Shown piece by piece: positions 18,801 to 24,958 of a stretch of 36,099 nt of DNA. Origin of the DNA: Clostridia bacterium (GTDB lineage Bacteria; Bacillota; Clostridia; Christensenellales; Aristaeellaceae); assembly GCA_009784985.1 (NCBI GenBank), contig WQXF01000015.1, positions 1-36,099 of the forward strand. Direction: 5' to 3'. Made by a program: the position numbers and the translations under genes. Below the pieces are notes generated by a model. It did not search any database and was not told the DNA's origin. It was given only the letters and a program-made list of their open reading frames with translations. Each line of letters starts with the position of its first letter. Position 1 is the first letter of the stretch.

Positions 18801-20629
18801 GGCGTTTGGTGCGCACAAAAACCACCCAAGGCGTATGCCTGGCCCAGAGCCCCAACCTGCCGGGCTGCGCCTTTTTGGCGATGCCCGGCGCAACAGGTAT
18901 ACAAACCGGCCAAGATCGGGGCGCTTTTCTGGGGTTGGGGGGAACCCTAACGCCCAGGGGCATGCACATGCAAACCTTGGATTCCCTGGGCGTAGACGAC
19001 GCTTGCGCCGTGCTCCGCACCACCCTGCACCTGGGCGCCGAAGGGGAAGTGCATACAGCCCTGGGCTGGGCAACAAACACCGATGCGGCGCTGCAGATGG
19101 CGCAGCAAGCACGCAACCAGGCCCCGCAATCCCTAGCAGGGGTACAGGCCATTTGGGAGGATCGGCTGTCACGCCTTACCGTACGCACCCCGGACGCAGC
19201 CCTCAACGTGATGCTCAACCGATGGTTGCCTTATCAACTCACGGCCTCACGGCTGTGGGCGCGGGCGGGTTTCTATCAAGCGGGAGGGGCATACGGTTAC
19301 CGGGATCAGCTGCAAGATAACCTTGCCCTGCTGGTCACCGACCCCCAGTCCGTACGGGATCACCTGCTGCTCTGCGCCGCCCATCAGTTCGAGGCCGGGG
19401 ATGTGCAGCATTGGTGGCATCCCCCTGCACGGGGCGTGCGCACCCGCATGACCGACGACCTGCTCTTTTTGCCCTATGTTGCCGCCGCCTACGTAGCGGC
19501 CACCGGCGACGTCTCGGTACTGGCCGAGCGGGTGCCCTATCTGCGGGATGTGGACATCCCGGCTGGGCAGGAGGATTGGTACGGCAACGCCCAGGAGTCT
19601 GAAGTAGTAGAAACGTTGCTCGACCACTGCTTGCGGGCCATCCGGCGGGTGGCGCTGGGCAAACACGGCATCCCCCTAATCGGCACCGGCGACTGGAACG
19701 ACGCCATGAACCGTGTAGGCGCGGAAGGCCAGGGCGAAAGCGTGTGGCTGGGCTGGTTTTTTGCAACCACCTTGCACAATTTTGCGCCCCTTTGTGATGA
19801 TTTGCGCCGGGACGAACTGCTGGCCTTGCGTGCTCGCCTGCTGACCAATCTGGAGGCTCACGCCTGGGACGGCGCTTGGTATCGCCGCGCCTGGTTCGAC
19901 GACGGCACGCCTCTGGGTTCGGCGGGCGACCCGCACTGCGAGATCGACTGCATCGCCCAAAGCTGGGCGGTGCTGGGCGGGGCGATCCCCGAACGGGCCA
20001 TGCAGGCCATGGAATCCCTGTGGCACAAGCTGGTAGACCGGGAGCACGGCATCGTAAAGCTGCTCACCCCACCCTTTGATCAAAACGAAGCAAGCGGACG
20101 CGATCCCGGCTATATCCAAGGTTACCTGCCCGGCCTGCGCGAAAACGGCGGGCAATACACTCACGGCGCGGCATGGGCCGTGCTAGCCTTCGCCAGGCTG
20201 GGCCAAGTGGAGCGCGCCTGGGAGGTACTGCGTATGTTGCTGCCCACCGCCCACACGGGCACGCCCGAACAAGCGGCCAGGTATCGTGTAGAACCCTATG
20301 TAAGTGTGGCCGATGTATATACCAACCCCAAACAGACCGGGCGAGGCGGGTGGACCTGGTACACCGGCTCGGCAGCCTGGCTGTGGATCGCCGGGATGCA
20401 AACCCTGTTGGGTTTCGAAAAGCGTGGCGGCAAGCTGCGGCTGTCTCCGCAGATACCAAGGGATTGGGACGGCTTCTCTTTTGTGTACCGGCACGGCAAT
20501 TCCACCTATCGCATCAGTGTGCGGCGTGACGTTACCCACGTAACCGTCGATGGACGCAAACAAAACGAAGGGTGGATCACACTGATTGACGACGGGAGAA
20601 GCCATGAAGTGGTGCATCCAGCACCCTAA
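12890..20629 (+). CDS. Cyclic beta-1,2-glucan synthase-like protein (GT84-type plus GH94 modules)
   Basis: A 2579-residue membrane protein of the NdvB/Cgs type, which in known cases polymerises UDP-glucose into beta-1,2-glucan and sets ring size. Order of parts: N-terminal helix; helical region to about 390; two helices (about 400-445); family-2-like glycosyltransferase core with LDSDT near residue 602 and the RxxRW-type motif RLHRWTRGDW near 745; further helices about 780-900; central glycoamylase-like domain (about 950-1290, with AVDSGNLAG and SHMAHHQGM); then GH94-type phosphorylase modules with GAYGYRDQLQD, the catalytic-Asp motif GTGDWNDAMNRVG near 2265 and RENGGQYTHGAAW near 2410. The start at 12890 follows AAGAGGAG; the open frame upstream to 12818 lacks an SD. 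Single gene, flanked by a toxin-antitoxin pair and a flavoprotein gene. Exact linkage made is unproven. Confidence 0.92.
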   Translation: MEAWIAFGGLLLLLVLSAAQHKRIPPPRDAALEDEALGVHLQAIASSHKPRGRARPHGARRSARRMRRALALLDMSVGATPEAGDLLPGAQWLVDNARTLEDAALSLTKELPRAKPLPVLDHQPRMQLLARELISHCDAKLHINNIRWAVEAWQSVQLLRLRELWTLPLILRATLVELLSHLAVACAQAQRDRVAATEWAGMLAHADPAILQRKFARAPRSTCFFEHLLKCLRDQENAAALSWLDKQLDALDLRAQRVVEREHARQTLERQWISNAITSLRTVAQIHWSELLEELSAVERWLRDDPSGVYPRMSLSSRATYRSQVERIARAGSLSEIQVARNACELAKLSQDEGELGQLTRHVGYYLLDEGVNSLWRRLGGMPMAISMQAALARRAEPLYVSVRVAATLGLCAVALWLGLRPALLIPAFFVLGAAAEALTSMLARWFCPPRTLPRIGYETLPESRRTLVVAPTLLSRPDQALRMARHLSVLRHANDDPNLHFMLLADFPDGPAAENVADADILRAGLEAIRALNTEGSDRFMYLHRHRAWNAAQQKFMGRERKRGALEALNGLIRTGHSEDSFAAASIDPGTLFDHYRQVITLDSDTILPPGAALELIGMMAHPLNRPMTIHGRRRGRAVIQPRMETVAHSVRTQVARIFGGGGGVDPYQSAASDVYQDLCGRGSFAGKGIYDVHAFSAATRDWIRPNTVLSHDLIEGELCGAALASDTVLYDSQPASLRGWMMRLHRWTRGDWQLLPWLFPIVRGVNGRGRNPLDLLSRYKIWDNLRRSLVPPMRLLLLILGTLAGDVVSVLAALLAPELRLLLSPSLQALRAAGTQLAILPYQAGVLADGAIRTVWRVFFSRRHLLEWVTAADAERHGGGIPSRFERLYKLYAWLDAPVESPIPLPAPKRHAMLDLARDTWRFFERTIGAGDNFLPPDNLQLQPARGIAHRTSPTNIGLYLLSCVSAQRLGFLDADQMARRMNETVESLEQLETWNGHLLNWYDTRTLAPLHPRYVSAVDSGNLAGCLLACAQALREVADRLDPTHRGLAARMDHLWQSMDFAALYDGQCDLFYIGMHPDTGRTGDSHYDLLASEARLLSFLAVMRGAVPLRHWQRLGRLLARTRRGAVLASWSGTMFEYLMPGLIMRLTPGTLLADTCRHAVRAQKAAAEGRPWGVSESGYYAFDPLLNYQYRAFGISQLALRSEASAQVIAPYASALALGVAPTEACDNLMRMRTMSWCGALGFYEAADYTAPTADSPYQLVRSHMAHHQGMILCALCNALTDDSLVSVFHSNPQVEAFELLLEERIPTRKALHWRNRTRRVDTPAKRTVRAVRHVHPETIPLETQLLYGEGTTLLCDARGGGYIAHNGLMLTRWRSDPLADGYGLQCFLYDAESRTAWRANQSGLPGETRFETGSAIYIRRQQELHSTLQCFVCPLDGAALHLLTVKNQSEAPRTLSVATFFEVALSAQAADEAHPAFRNLFIQTARISPNGITAQRRPRAPQERYPLLLHAAASDIPGIHWAAHTDRARFLGRDHGLLLPRALKESDTDDSVGAVVDPCMSLSATVTLPPGGSLQFAFATAAASGLEDASQLAAQYADLGAAQRALELAQTQAQVAADYLSLDPSMQHQAQRLASYMLYRGQNTARAQLAPYACKREDLWACGLSCDLPILTLSVTEAAHLPLARAVFKIHEAWRQWGLWADLVLLDDHGGEYYTPTRSALQEMVASGHARDLVGKAGGVHFLDAQVIQPHRRDALIAYSALVLHGKKGPLGAQMKAMRTGFPPKESNWPEPARLYPTEPPKPLSRLLFNGWGGFAKNGDYVIDLEPGKPTPAPWCNVLANRGFGTILNERGAGFTFVDNSHGGRLTPWMNDPVRSRPGEALYLRDEQTGQFCSLLPNAQRVTHAPGFTLYEGQALGIDYRVTVFVNAAAPIKHSLAQFRNPGEARELSVTAYAAWAFGDREEGRRLVRTKTTQGVCLAQSPNLPGCAFLAMPGATGIQTGQDRGAFLGLGGTLTPRGMHMQTLDSLGVDDACAVLRTTLHLGAEGEVHTALGWATNTDAALQMAQQARNQAPQSLAGVQAIWEDRLSRLTVRTPDAALNVMLNRWLPYQLTASRLWARAGFYQAGGAYGYRDQLQDNLALLVTDPQSVRDHLLLCAAHQFEAGDVQHWWHPPARGVRTRMTDDLLFLPYVAAAYVAATGDVSVLAERVPYLRDVDIPAGQEDWYGNAQESEVVETLLDHCLRAIRRVALGKHGIPLIGTGDWNDAMNRVGAEGQGESVWLGWFFATTLHNFAPLCDDLRRDELLALRARLLTNLEAHAWDGAWYRRAWFDDGTPLGSAGDPHCEIDCIAQSWAVLGGAIPERAMQAMESLWHKLVDREHGIVKLLTPPFDQNEASGRDPGYIQGYLPGLRENGGQYTHGAAWAVLAFARLGQVERAWEVLRMLLPTAHTGTPEQAARYRVEPYVSVADVYTNPKQTGRGGWTWYTGSAAWLWIAGMQTLLGFEKRGGKLRLSPQIPRDWDGFSFVYRHGNSTYRISVRRDVTHVTVDGRKQNEGWITLIDDGRSHEVVHPAP

Positions 20630-20694
20630 AAAGGGAAAACGTGGGGCCGATGCTCACATCTGCCCGCTGGTTTGCTGTACCGCCAAACAAGTGC

Positions 20695-20720
20695 GGGGCG
20701 ATGAAGGCATCGCCCCCTAC
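20695..20720. repeat. Dispersed hairpin repeat, copy 2
   Basis: GGGGCGATG-aagg-CATCGCCCC then ctac; read on the minus strand it is gtaggGGGCGATG..., resembling the repeat at 8677-8703 (gtaggggcgacc...). Nine-bp stem, four-base loop. It sits 65 bases after the glucan synthase stop and may end that transcript, although no T-run follows on the plus strand. Confidence 0.5.
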
Positions 20721-20737
20721 AAAAAAACGGCATCGCA

Positions 20738-20746
20738 TGTTATACT
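20738..20746 (+). promoter_or_regulatory. Extended -10 promoter of the GltD-like gene
   Basis: TGTTATACT matches the extended -10 form TGnTATAAT with one mismatch. There is no recognisable -35 box. Start would be near 20753, about 45 bases before the ATG. Confidence 0.5.
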
Positions 20747-20797
20747 ACATACAGATGCTACATCCGACACGCAACCAAAGAAAGGAAACATATCGCC

Positions 20798-22039
20798 ATG
20801 GTCAAACACATCATCGAAGACGCAAAACGTTGCCTGCAATGCGAAAACCCACGCTGTGAGGCAGGCTGCCCGGTTCATACGCCCATACGGGAGTTCATTC
20901 ACCTGCTGCTGGACGGCCAAATCGCCGATGCCGGCAGGCTGCTGTTTGACAACAACCCCCTATCCCTGGCGTGCAGCCACATATGCCCCCAAGAAAACCA
21001 ATGCGAGGGGCACTGCGTGCTGGGGCAGAAGGGCTCCCCCGTGCAAGTCAGCGCCATCGAAAAATACATTTCGGATTATTTTCTCAACATCTATCAGCCC
21101 ATCCCTTCTACCAAAGAAAACGGCAAAGCGGCCATCATCGGCTCCGGCCCGGCAGGCCTTACGGTGGCCACAATCCTGGCCCGCTTGAACTACGATGTCA
21201 CCCTGTTTGAAGGCCACGACCGCATCGGCGGTGTTTTACGCTACGGCATCCCCGAATTCCGGCTGCCCAAAAGTATACTGCACCGCATGAAGGAAGTGCT
21301 GCTCAAAAGCGGCATCCGCATCCGCCCCAATACGGCCATCGGCATGAATTTAAACGTGGATGATCTGTTCCGCGACGGCTACCAGGCCGTACTGATCAGC
21401 ACCGGCGTATGGCGCCCCGCACGGCTCAACATCGTTGGGGAAAGCCTGGGCCATGTGCATTACGCCATCGAGTACCTGCGCAATCCCGACGTGTACCGCC
21501 TGGGCAAACGGCTGGCTGTGATCGGCGTGGGCAATGTGGCCATGGATGTGGCGCGCACCGCCTTCCGCCACGGCTGTGAGGAAGTGACCGTGATCGGCAA
21601 CAAAGAAGAAGGCGACGTCTCCGCCCGTGATATCGAAATAGAATTTGCCAAGATCGACGGCGTGGATTTTCTATTCAAAAAAAGCACCATGGCCTTTGTG
21701 GACGAAGGCGTGATGCTGGCAGATTCGTTGATTTCGGTGGATGAACAGGGGCGAAAAATTGCCGAACCCATCCCCGGCACCGAAGAGCTGTTTGAGGCGG
21801 ATTCCATCATCATTGCGGTGGGACAGGGGCCCCGTGCGGTGATTGTCTCTTCCACCAAGGGGATTGATGTTACCGAGCGCGGGCTGGTGCGTACGGACGA
21901 AACCGGCCACACAACCCGGGAGGGCGTTTTTGCCGTTGGGGATGTGGTGACGGGGGCCAAAACGGTGGTGGACGCGGTGGAGTTTGCCAAGCATGTGGCC
22001 CACGCGATGGATGACTATATGCGGGGGAAGAGGGCATGA
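20798..22039 (+). CDS. GltD-like NAD(P)-dependent Fe-S flavoprotein oxidoreductase
   Basis: A 413-residue enzyme of the glutamate synthase small-chain/NfnB/dihydropyrimidine dehydrogenase N-domain group. The N-terminal part holds two cysteine clusters for [4Fe-4S] centres (Cys12, 15, 20, 24 and Cys59, 63, 69, 73); the FAD-binding GSGPAG motif is near residue 112, the NAD(P) motif GVGNVAMDVA near 245, and the terminal FAD motif GVFAVGDVVTGAKTVV near 375. It lacks a glutamate synthase large subunit nearby, so it is an electron-transfer subunit for an unknown partner. AAAGAAAGGAAAC precedes the ATG. The last two codons (Arg-Ala) come from an insertion event: a second copy of the 3' end at 23155-23280 ends Arg-Glu-Ala-Leu, probably the original C-terminus. 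Confidence 0.9.
   Translation: MVKHIIEDAKRCLQCENPRCEAGCPVHTPIREFIHLLLDGQIADAGRLLFDNNPLSLACSHICPQENQCEGHCVLGQKGSPVQVSAIEKYISDYFLNIYQPIPSTKENGKAAIIGSGPAGLTVATILARLNYDVTLFEGHDRIGGVLRYGIPEFRLPKSILHRMKEVLLKSGIRIRPNTAIGMNLNVDDLFRDGYQAVLISTGVWRPARLNIVGESLGHVHYAIEYLRNPDVYRLGKRLAVIGVGNVAMDVARTAFRHGCEEVTVIGNKEEGDVSARDIEIEFAKIDGVDFLFKKSTMAFVDEGVMLADSLISVDEQGRKIAEPIPGTEELFEADSIIIAVGQGPRAVIVSSTKGIDVTERGLVRTDETGHTTREGVFAVGDVVTGAKTVVDAVEFAKHVAHAMDDYMRGKRA
21920..22034 (+). repeat. 115-bp direct repeat, copy 1 (end of the GltD-like gene)
   Basis: Matches 23155-23269 at 114 of 115 positions; the single visible difference is gtggtg here versus gtgatg in the other copy. The two copies, 1235 bases apart, bracket the LRR lipoprotein gene and an orphan gene tail. 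Confidence 0.95.
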
Positions 22040-23082
22040 AAAGAGGCGCTTTGTTCCTACTCAGTTTGTTTTTTATGATAACGATGCCTGCTTGTAGTAT
22101 CGCAGGCTCTGCGCCTATTGAGGAGCAGGCTCCTGCGTATATAACAATCGGCGACAAGCAATATAGCACGTCTTTGACCAGCCTTTCGATATCGGATGCA
22201 AATTTAACCGATGCAGATATCGTGCCCTTGCGGTATATGAAAAATCTAACGGAATTGCGTTTGTTCTTCAACCGAATCAGTGACCTAACACCGCTAGCTG
22301 GACTCACGAATCTGATCAAGTTGGATTTGAGTTACAACCAAATCCATGATATAACGCCGCTTGCTGGACTTACGAATTTGATCGAAGTGTTTTTATCCGG
22401 CAATGATGCTGACGATTGGGCATCCGTAGCTCATGTGCCCTATGTTCGGGGGATGCCTGAGCCAACAGATACCTCCGAAATTATAGCAAAAGTATTAGCA
22501 CGAGATTATCAAAACAACTGGGGTTACCGGCCATATATCGGCTTGCATTATTTTTTAGACTGCCAAAGTTACTTAATCTTATTTCTGTCCAAATCGATAG
22601 GATTTACCGCAGATGATACCATCGTACTTGATACGGTTGATATGCATGAAAGTTTGATTAACGACCCTGATCATGCAGCGAATACAAGTCAGTTTGTCAA
22701 TTACCGTTTCTATGTTCAACTAGCCGATGACCCCGATAGTGCGGTTATGACCTTTTACATAGACAATGCTAACTTGCATATTCACGATCAGCATGGAATT
22801 TTGCTCAATCCAGACGGTTGGCCATGGTTAGACCCTACAAGGATACTGCCCCAATACGAAATCAAAAACAGCTTAATTGCGGCAGGTGCGTTAGCAGGCG
22901 GGCAATGGTATGAATACCATCCCGACACGGACAAGATGGATGGTAATATTAAGATTTATTGCTATGCCACATATGAAGATGGGAAAAACGGCGAAGAAAT
23001 ACATACTGATTACATATGGATCAACTCCGTTACTGGCAAGTGGCAAAGCGACTATTTTTATACCGATTCCGCTGGTTTGTAA
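22036..23082 (+). CDS. LRR lipoprotein, internalin-like repeats, AT-rich insert
   Basis: A 348-residue surface lipoprotein. The signal peptide ends in MPAC, a plausible lipobox with Cys20 as the lipid-bearing residue. Residues about 45-125 hold short internalin-type LRRs (LTELRLFFNRISDLTPLAGL, then LIKLDLSYNQIHDITPLAGL); residues 130-348 are a globular domain I do not recognise, ending in a tyrosine-rich segment. The ATG overlaps the stop of the GltD-like gene (ATGA) with GGGGGAAGAGGG as SD, so it is translated from that transcript. Base composition is clearly more AT-rich than its neighbours. It is flanked by a 115-bp direct repeat, pointing to recent arrival. Its ligand is unknown. Confidence 0.82.
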   Translation: MKRGALFLLSLFFMITMPACSIAGSAPIEEQAPAYITIGDKQYSTSLTSLSISDANLTDADIVPLRYMKNLTELRLFFNRISDLTPLAGLTNLIKLDLSYNQIHDITPLAGLTNLIEVFLSGNDADDWASVAHVPYVRGMPEPTDTSEIIAKVLARDYQNNWGYRPYIGLHYFLDCQSYLILFLSKSIGFTADDTIVLDTVDMHESLINDPDHAANTSQFVNYRFYVQLADDPDSAVMTFYIDNANLHIHDQHGILLNPDGWPWLDPTRILPQYEIKNSLIAAGALAGGQWYEYHPDTDKMDGNIKIYCYATYEDGKNGEEIHTDYIWINSVTGKWQSDYFYTDSAGL

Positions 23083-23094
23083 GGTAATGTAATC

Positions 23095-23152
23095 TCACTT
23101 ATCCAAATACTTCTCCGAACACCAGCCCTCAGTCCCATTGCTTGTCCTTACC
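23095..23152 (-). pseudogene. Orphan 3' tail of an SH3-domain protein gene
   Basis: On the minus strand this encodes VRTSNGTEGWCSEKYLDK and a stop, like the end of the CAP-SH3 gene at 24041-24802 (NGMEGWCSEKYLDM). DNA identity with 24041-24098 is about 50 of 58 positions, with an unbroken 30-base match. The similarity stops at 23153-23155, exactly where the GltD-like tail begins. No start or upstream domains remain. Confidence 0.78.
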
Positions 23153-23154
23153 GC

Positions 23155-23280
23155 GAGGGCGTTTTTGCCGTTGGGGATGTGATGACGGGGGCCAAAACGG
23201 TGGTGGACGCGGTGGAGTTTGCCAAGCATGTGGCCCACGCGATGGATGACTATATGCGGGGGAAGAGGGAAGCTCTCTAA
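23155..23280 (+). pseudogene. Duplicated 3' end of the GltD-like gene
   Basis: In the same reading frame as the intact gene it encodes the last 38 residues from EGVFAVGDVM through DDYMRGKR and then EAL and TAA. It has no start and no N-terminal part. 23155-23269 is the second copy of the 115-bp direct repeat. Because the bases after 23269 continue as a natural C-terminus, this copy probably marks the original end of the gene before the insertion. Confidence 0.88.
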
Positions 23281-23293
23281 CGAAGGAGACCGG

Positions 23294-23599
23294 CTATACT
23301 TCAAATTTCAGATCTTTAGTATCACGGGCATGGTGATAGACGTTGAAAATCCGAACTAATTTTAGATCTTCGTAAACCATATAAAAAGCAGAATAACCTT
23401 CAACAACCAAACGGCGAATATCGGGCAAATCTTCGAGCTTCGCACAGCTATAGGGGAAAACGGATAAATCTTCCATTCTGTCATAAATAGCGTTGATGAT
23501 CCGATCAACATAGAACGGAGCTTCAGCCGTCAAGTAGTCACGGATTCCTTTAACATCTTCGTGAGCACTGGGAGAGATGTCGATTTCATAGACTGGCAT
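23294..23599 (-). CDS. ParE/RelE-superfamily toxin
   Basis: 101-residue toxin of the plasmid-stabilisation (ParE_toxin) fold. Typical order: N-terminal strand YEIDISPSAHEDVKGIRDYL, two helices, then the strand pair with IRRLVVEGYSAFYMVYED and VRIFNVYHHARD. The YHHARD-type end resembles clostridial RelE/ParE toxins; whether the target is mRNA or gyrase cannot be decided. It begins two bases after the antitoxin stop, so the two are one operon. No terminator is seen after it; the next minus-strand sequence is the pseudogene zone. Confidence 0.9.
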   Translation of the reverse strand: MPVYEIDISPSAHEDVKGIRDYLTAEAPFYVDRIINAIYDRMEDLSVFPYSCAKLEDLPDIRRLVVEGYSAFYMVYEDLKLVRIFNVYHHARDTKDLKFEV

Positions 23600-23601
23600 T
23601 T

Positions 23602-23895
23602 TTATAGCCCCAGTACCTCTCTTTTAGATTCTTCGAGGGTTAGGTATCTGATGTTGGGGTCGCCTTCCAAATCCAAACGCCGCTTCAATTCAGCTACGAC
23701 CTTAGTTTTCACTTCTGGAATGGTCAATGGATCAAGGGCTAAATCGAAGGGAATTCCTTGCCGTTGAATCGTAGCATTAATAAAAAGATTGTAGGCGGTT
23801 GAGGCCGTCATGCCTAGCTGATTGACAATTGCCTCAAATTGATCTTTTGCTCGGGCATCAGCCTTAAAATTAACGTGCGTTCTAGACACTTGCAT
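23602..23895 (-). CDS. RelB/DinJ-family antitoxin
   Basis: 97-residue antitoxin. The ribbon-helix-helix part is visible as THVNFKADARAKDQFEAIVN followed by LGMTASTAYNLFINATIQRQ, with the GIPFDL motif shared by RelB/DinJ proteins; the C-terminal half would neutralise the toxin. The frame extends back to 24084, but AAAGGAG just before the ATG at 23895 and a promoter at 23933-23961 fix the start. The product probably binds its own operator. Confidence 0.9.
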   Translation of the reverse strand: MQVSRTHVNFKADARAKDQFEAIVNQLGMTASTAYNLFINATIQRQGIPFDLALDPLTIPEVKTKVVAELKRRLDLEGDPNIRYLTLEESKREVLGL

Positions 23896-23915
23896 TTGCT
23901 CCTTTCGACGAAAAT

Positions 23916-23961
23916 AATGACGTTGTGAAGACATTGTATTCCACGGTCTTATTTTTGTCAA
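23916..23961 (-). promoter_or_regulatory. Promoter and candidate operator of the RelB/ParE module
   Basis: TTGACA (23961-23956), 17-base spacer, TACAAT (23938-23933) on the minus strand. An interrupted inverted repeat AATGAC-n8-GACATT (23916-23935) overlaps the -10 box and start region, a suitable site for autorepression by the ribbon-helix-helix antitoxin. Confidence 0.75.
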
Positions 23962-24040
23962 ACGGGAGTATTTGGAAATTAATAGAATCGCTTGCGCAAA
24001 AAGAGCGCTCCGCACGGAATCTCCATAACTTCCCAAAGAC

Positions 24041-24802
24041 TCACATATCCAAATACTTCTCCGAACACCAGCCCTCCATCCCATTGCCCAACCTAACCCT
24101 GACCCATCCTTTGCTGCTTTCCAGCACCTCCAGCACAGTCCCCCCGGCCATCACGGTAATGATCGCTGCCTTGTTGTTGCCCTGGGCGCGCAGGTTTAAA
24201 TCTACATCCTTCTGCACGGTGGCATACACGCCGTCGATTTTTATCTCTATCAGCTCGTTTTGCTCCTCGGGCACATCGGGCACCAATGCCGTTCCGTGGG
24301 GATCGCCCAAAAACGCCTGGGCCCAATAGAGCGTGTTGCCCTTTTGATACACACCCACGGCCAGCATCGAGTATTTTGTATTTAATATATTGGCCTTATG
24401 ACCCGGACTGGCCATCCAGGCCGCCACCACCCTGGCAGGCGTTTTTTGGCCGTACGCCAGGTTTTCGCCCCGATGGCCAAACACCCCGCAATCAGAAAAA
24501 GCGGTGCTCCACGGCTCACCACTGGGCCGGGTGTGGGAAAATAATTGGCTGCTCTCTTCGGCACGTATTTGGGCCACAGGCAGCAAGGCCGGTTCGTATG
24601 CCAGGGGGGGCAGCTTTTGTTTGGCGCGCTCTTCGTTCACCAGGCGGATCACTTCCATGCCCAGGTCCGGGGGTTCCGGCGCCTGGGCGGCAGGGGCGGT
24701 CAACATCTGATATAGCAAAAGTAACGCCGTGAGCGCGAAGCCGGCGAGCAGCTTTGTTCCAATAAAGCTAAAGCATTTGTGGGAGCGCATGCTTGCAGAC
24801 AT
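24041..24802 (-). CDS. Membrane-anchored or secreted CAP-domain protein with C-terminal SH3 domain
   Basis: A 253-residue protein. Residues about 15-40 form a signal-anchor helix (GTKLLAGFALTALLLLYQML). A CAP/SCP domain of the YkwD type follows: VIRLVNEERAKQKLPPL, SHTRPSGEPWSTAF, GENLAYGQKTP, VVAAWMASPGHKANIL and a final beta strand with LYWAQAFLG; the His/Glu set of the CAP cavity is visible. The last 65 residues are an SH3_3-like domain ending NGMEGWCSEKYLDM, probably for cell-wall contact. The open frame begins at 24841, but GAAGGGGG eight bases ahead supports the ATG at 24802. It has its own consensus promoter, back to back with that of the pilus-like cluster. Confidence 0.88.
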   Translation of the reverse strand: MSASMRSHKCFSFIGTKLLAGFALTALLLLYQMLTAPAAQAPEPPDLGMEVIRLVNEERAKQKLPPLAYEPALLPVAQIRAEESSQLFSHTRPSGEPWSTAFSDCGVFGHRGENLAYGQKTPARVVAAWMASPGHKANILNTKYSMLAVGVYQKGNTLYWAQAFLGDPHGTALVPDVPEEQNELIEIKIDGVYATVQKDVDLNLRAQGNNKAAIITVMAGGTVLEVLESSKGWVRVRLGNGMEGWCSEKYLDM

Positions 24803-24863
24803 CCAAACAACCCCCTTCCGGCGGCGGGGTACGCATGCCAAAATCCGCGTAAGCTATGTTGGT

Positions 24864-24892
24864 ATTCTACTTTCATTGTCGTGTTTTGTCAA
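24864..24892 (-). promoter_or_regulatory. Promoter of the CAP-SH3 gene
   Basis: TTGACA (24892-24887), 17-base spacer, TAGAAT (24869-24864). Its -35 box lies nine bases from the -35 box of the divergent promoter at 24901. Confidence 0.8.
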
Positions 24893-24900
24893 TTGGGTAC

Positions 24901-24928
24901 TTGTCATCACATGAACTTGTGGTATAAT
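24901..24928 (+). promoter_or_regulatory. Promoter of the pilus-like cluster
   Basis: TTGTCA (24901-24906), 16-base spacer, TATAAT (24923-24928) preceded by TGG, an extended -10. Start near 24935, 24 bases before the first ATG. Confidence 0.8.
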
Positions 24929-24958
24929 CTGATTAGATTGCGAGGGAGGATTTTGTCC

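Noticed and set aside
18412-19320. A 302-codon frame within the glucan synthase gene
   Set aside because: Shifted-frame shadow in GC-rich DNA; composition is Gly/Arg/Pro-rich and the GH94 frame is continuous through it.
20695-20730. Hairpin plus aaaaaaa as an intrinsic terminator of the glucan synthase gene
   Set aside because: On the plus strand the run after the stem is A, not T; on the minus strand the T-run precedes the stem, so neither strand has the proper order.
23095-23304. A 69-codon minus-strand frame across the two gene tails
   Set aside because: It is a chance fusion: antisense of the duplicated GltD-like tail joined to a true SH3 tail; no SD or promoter.
23975-24040. A terminator after the CAP-SH3 gene (gagcgctc then ttttt on the minus strand)
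   Set aside because: The palindrome has no room for a loop, and alternative stems are only four bp; too weak to call.
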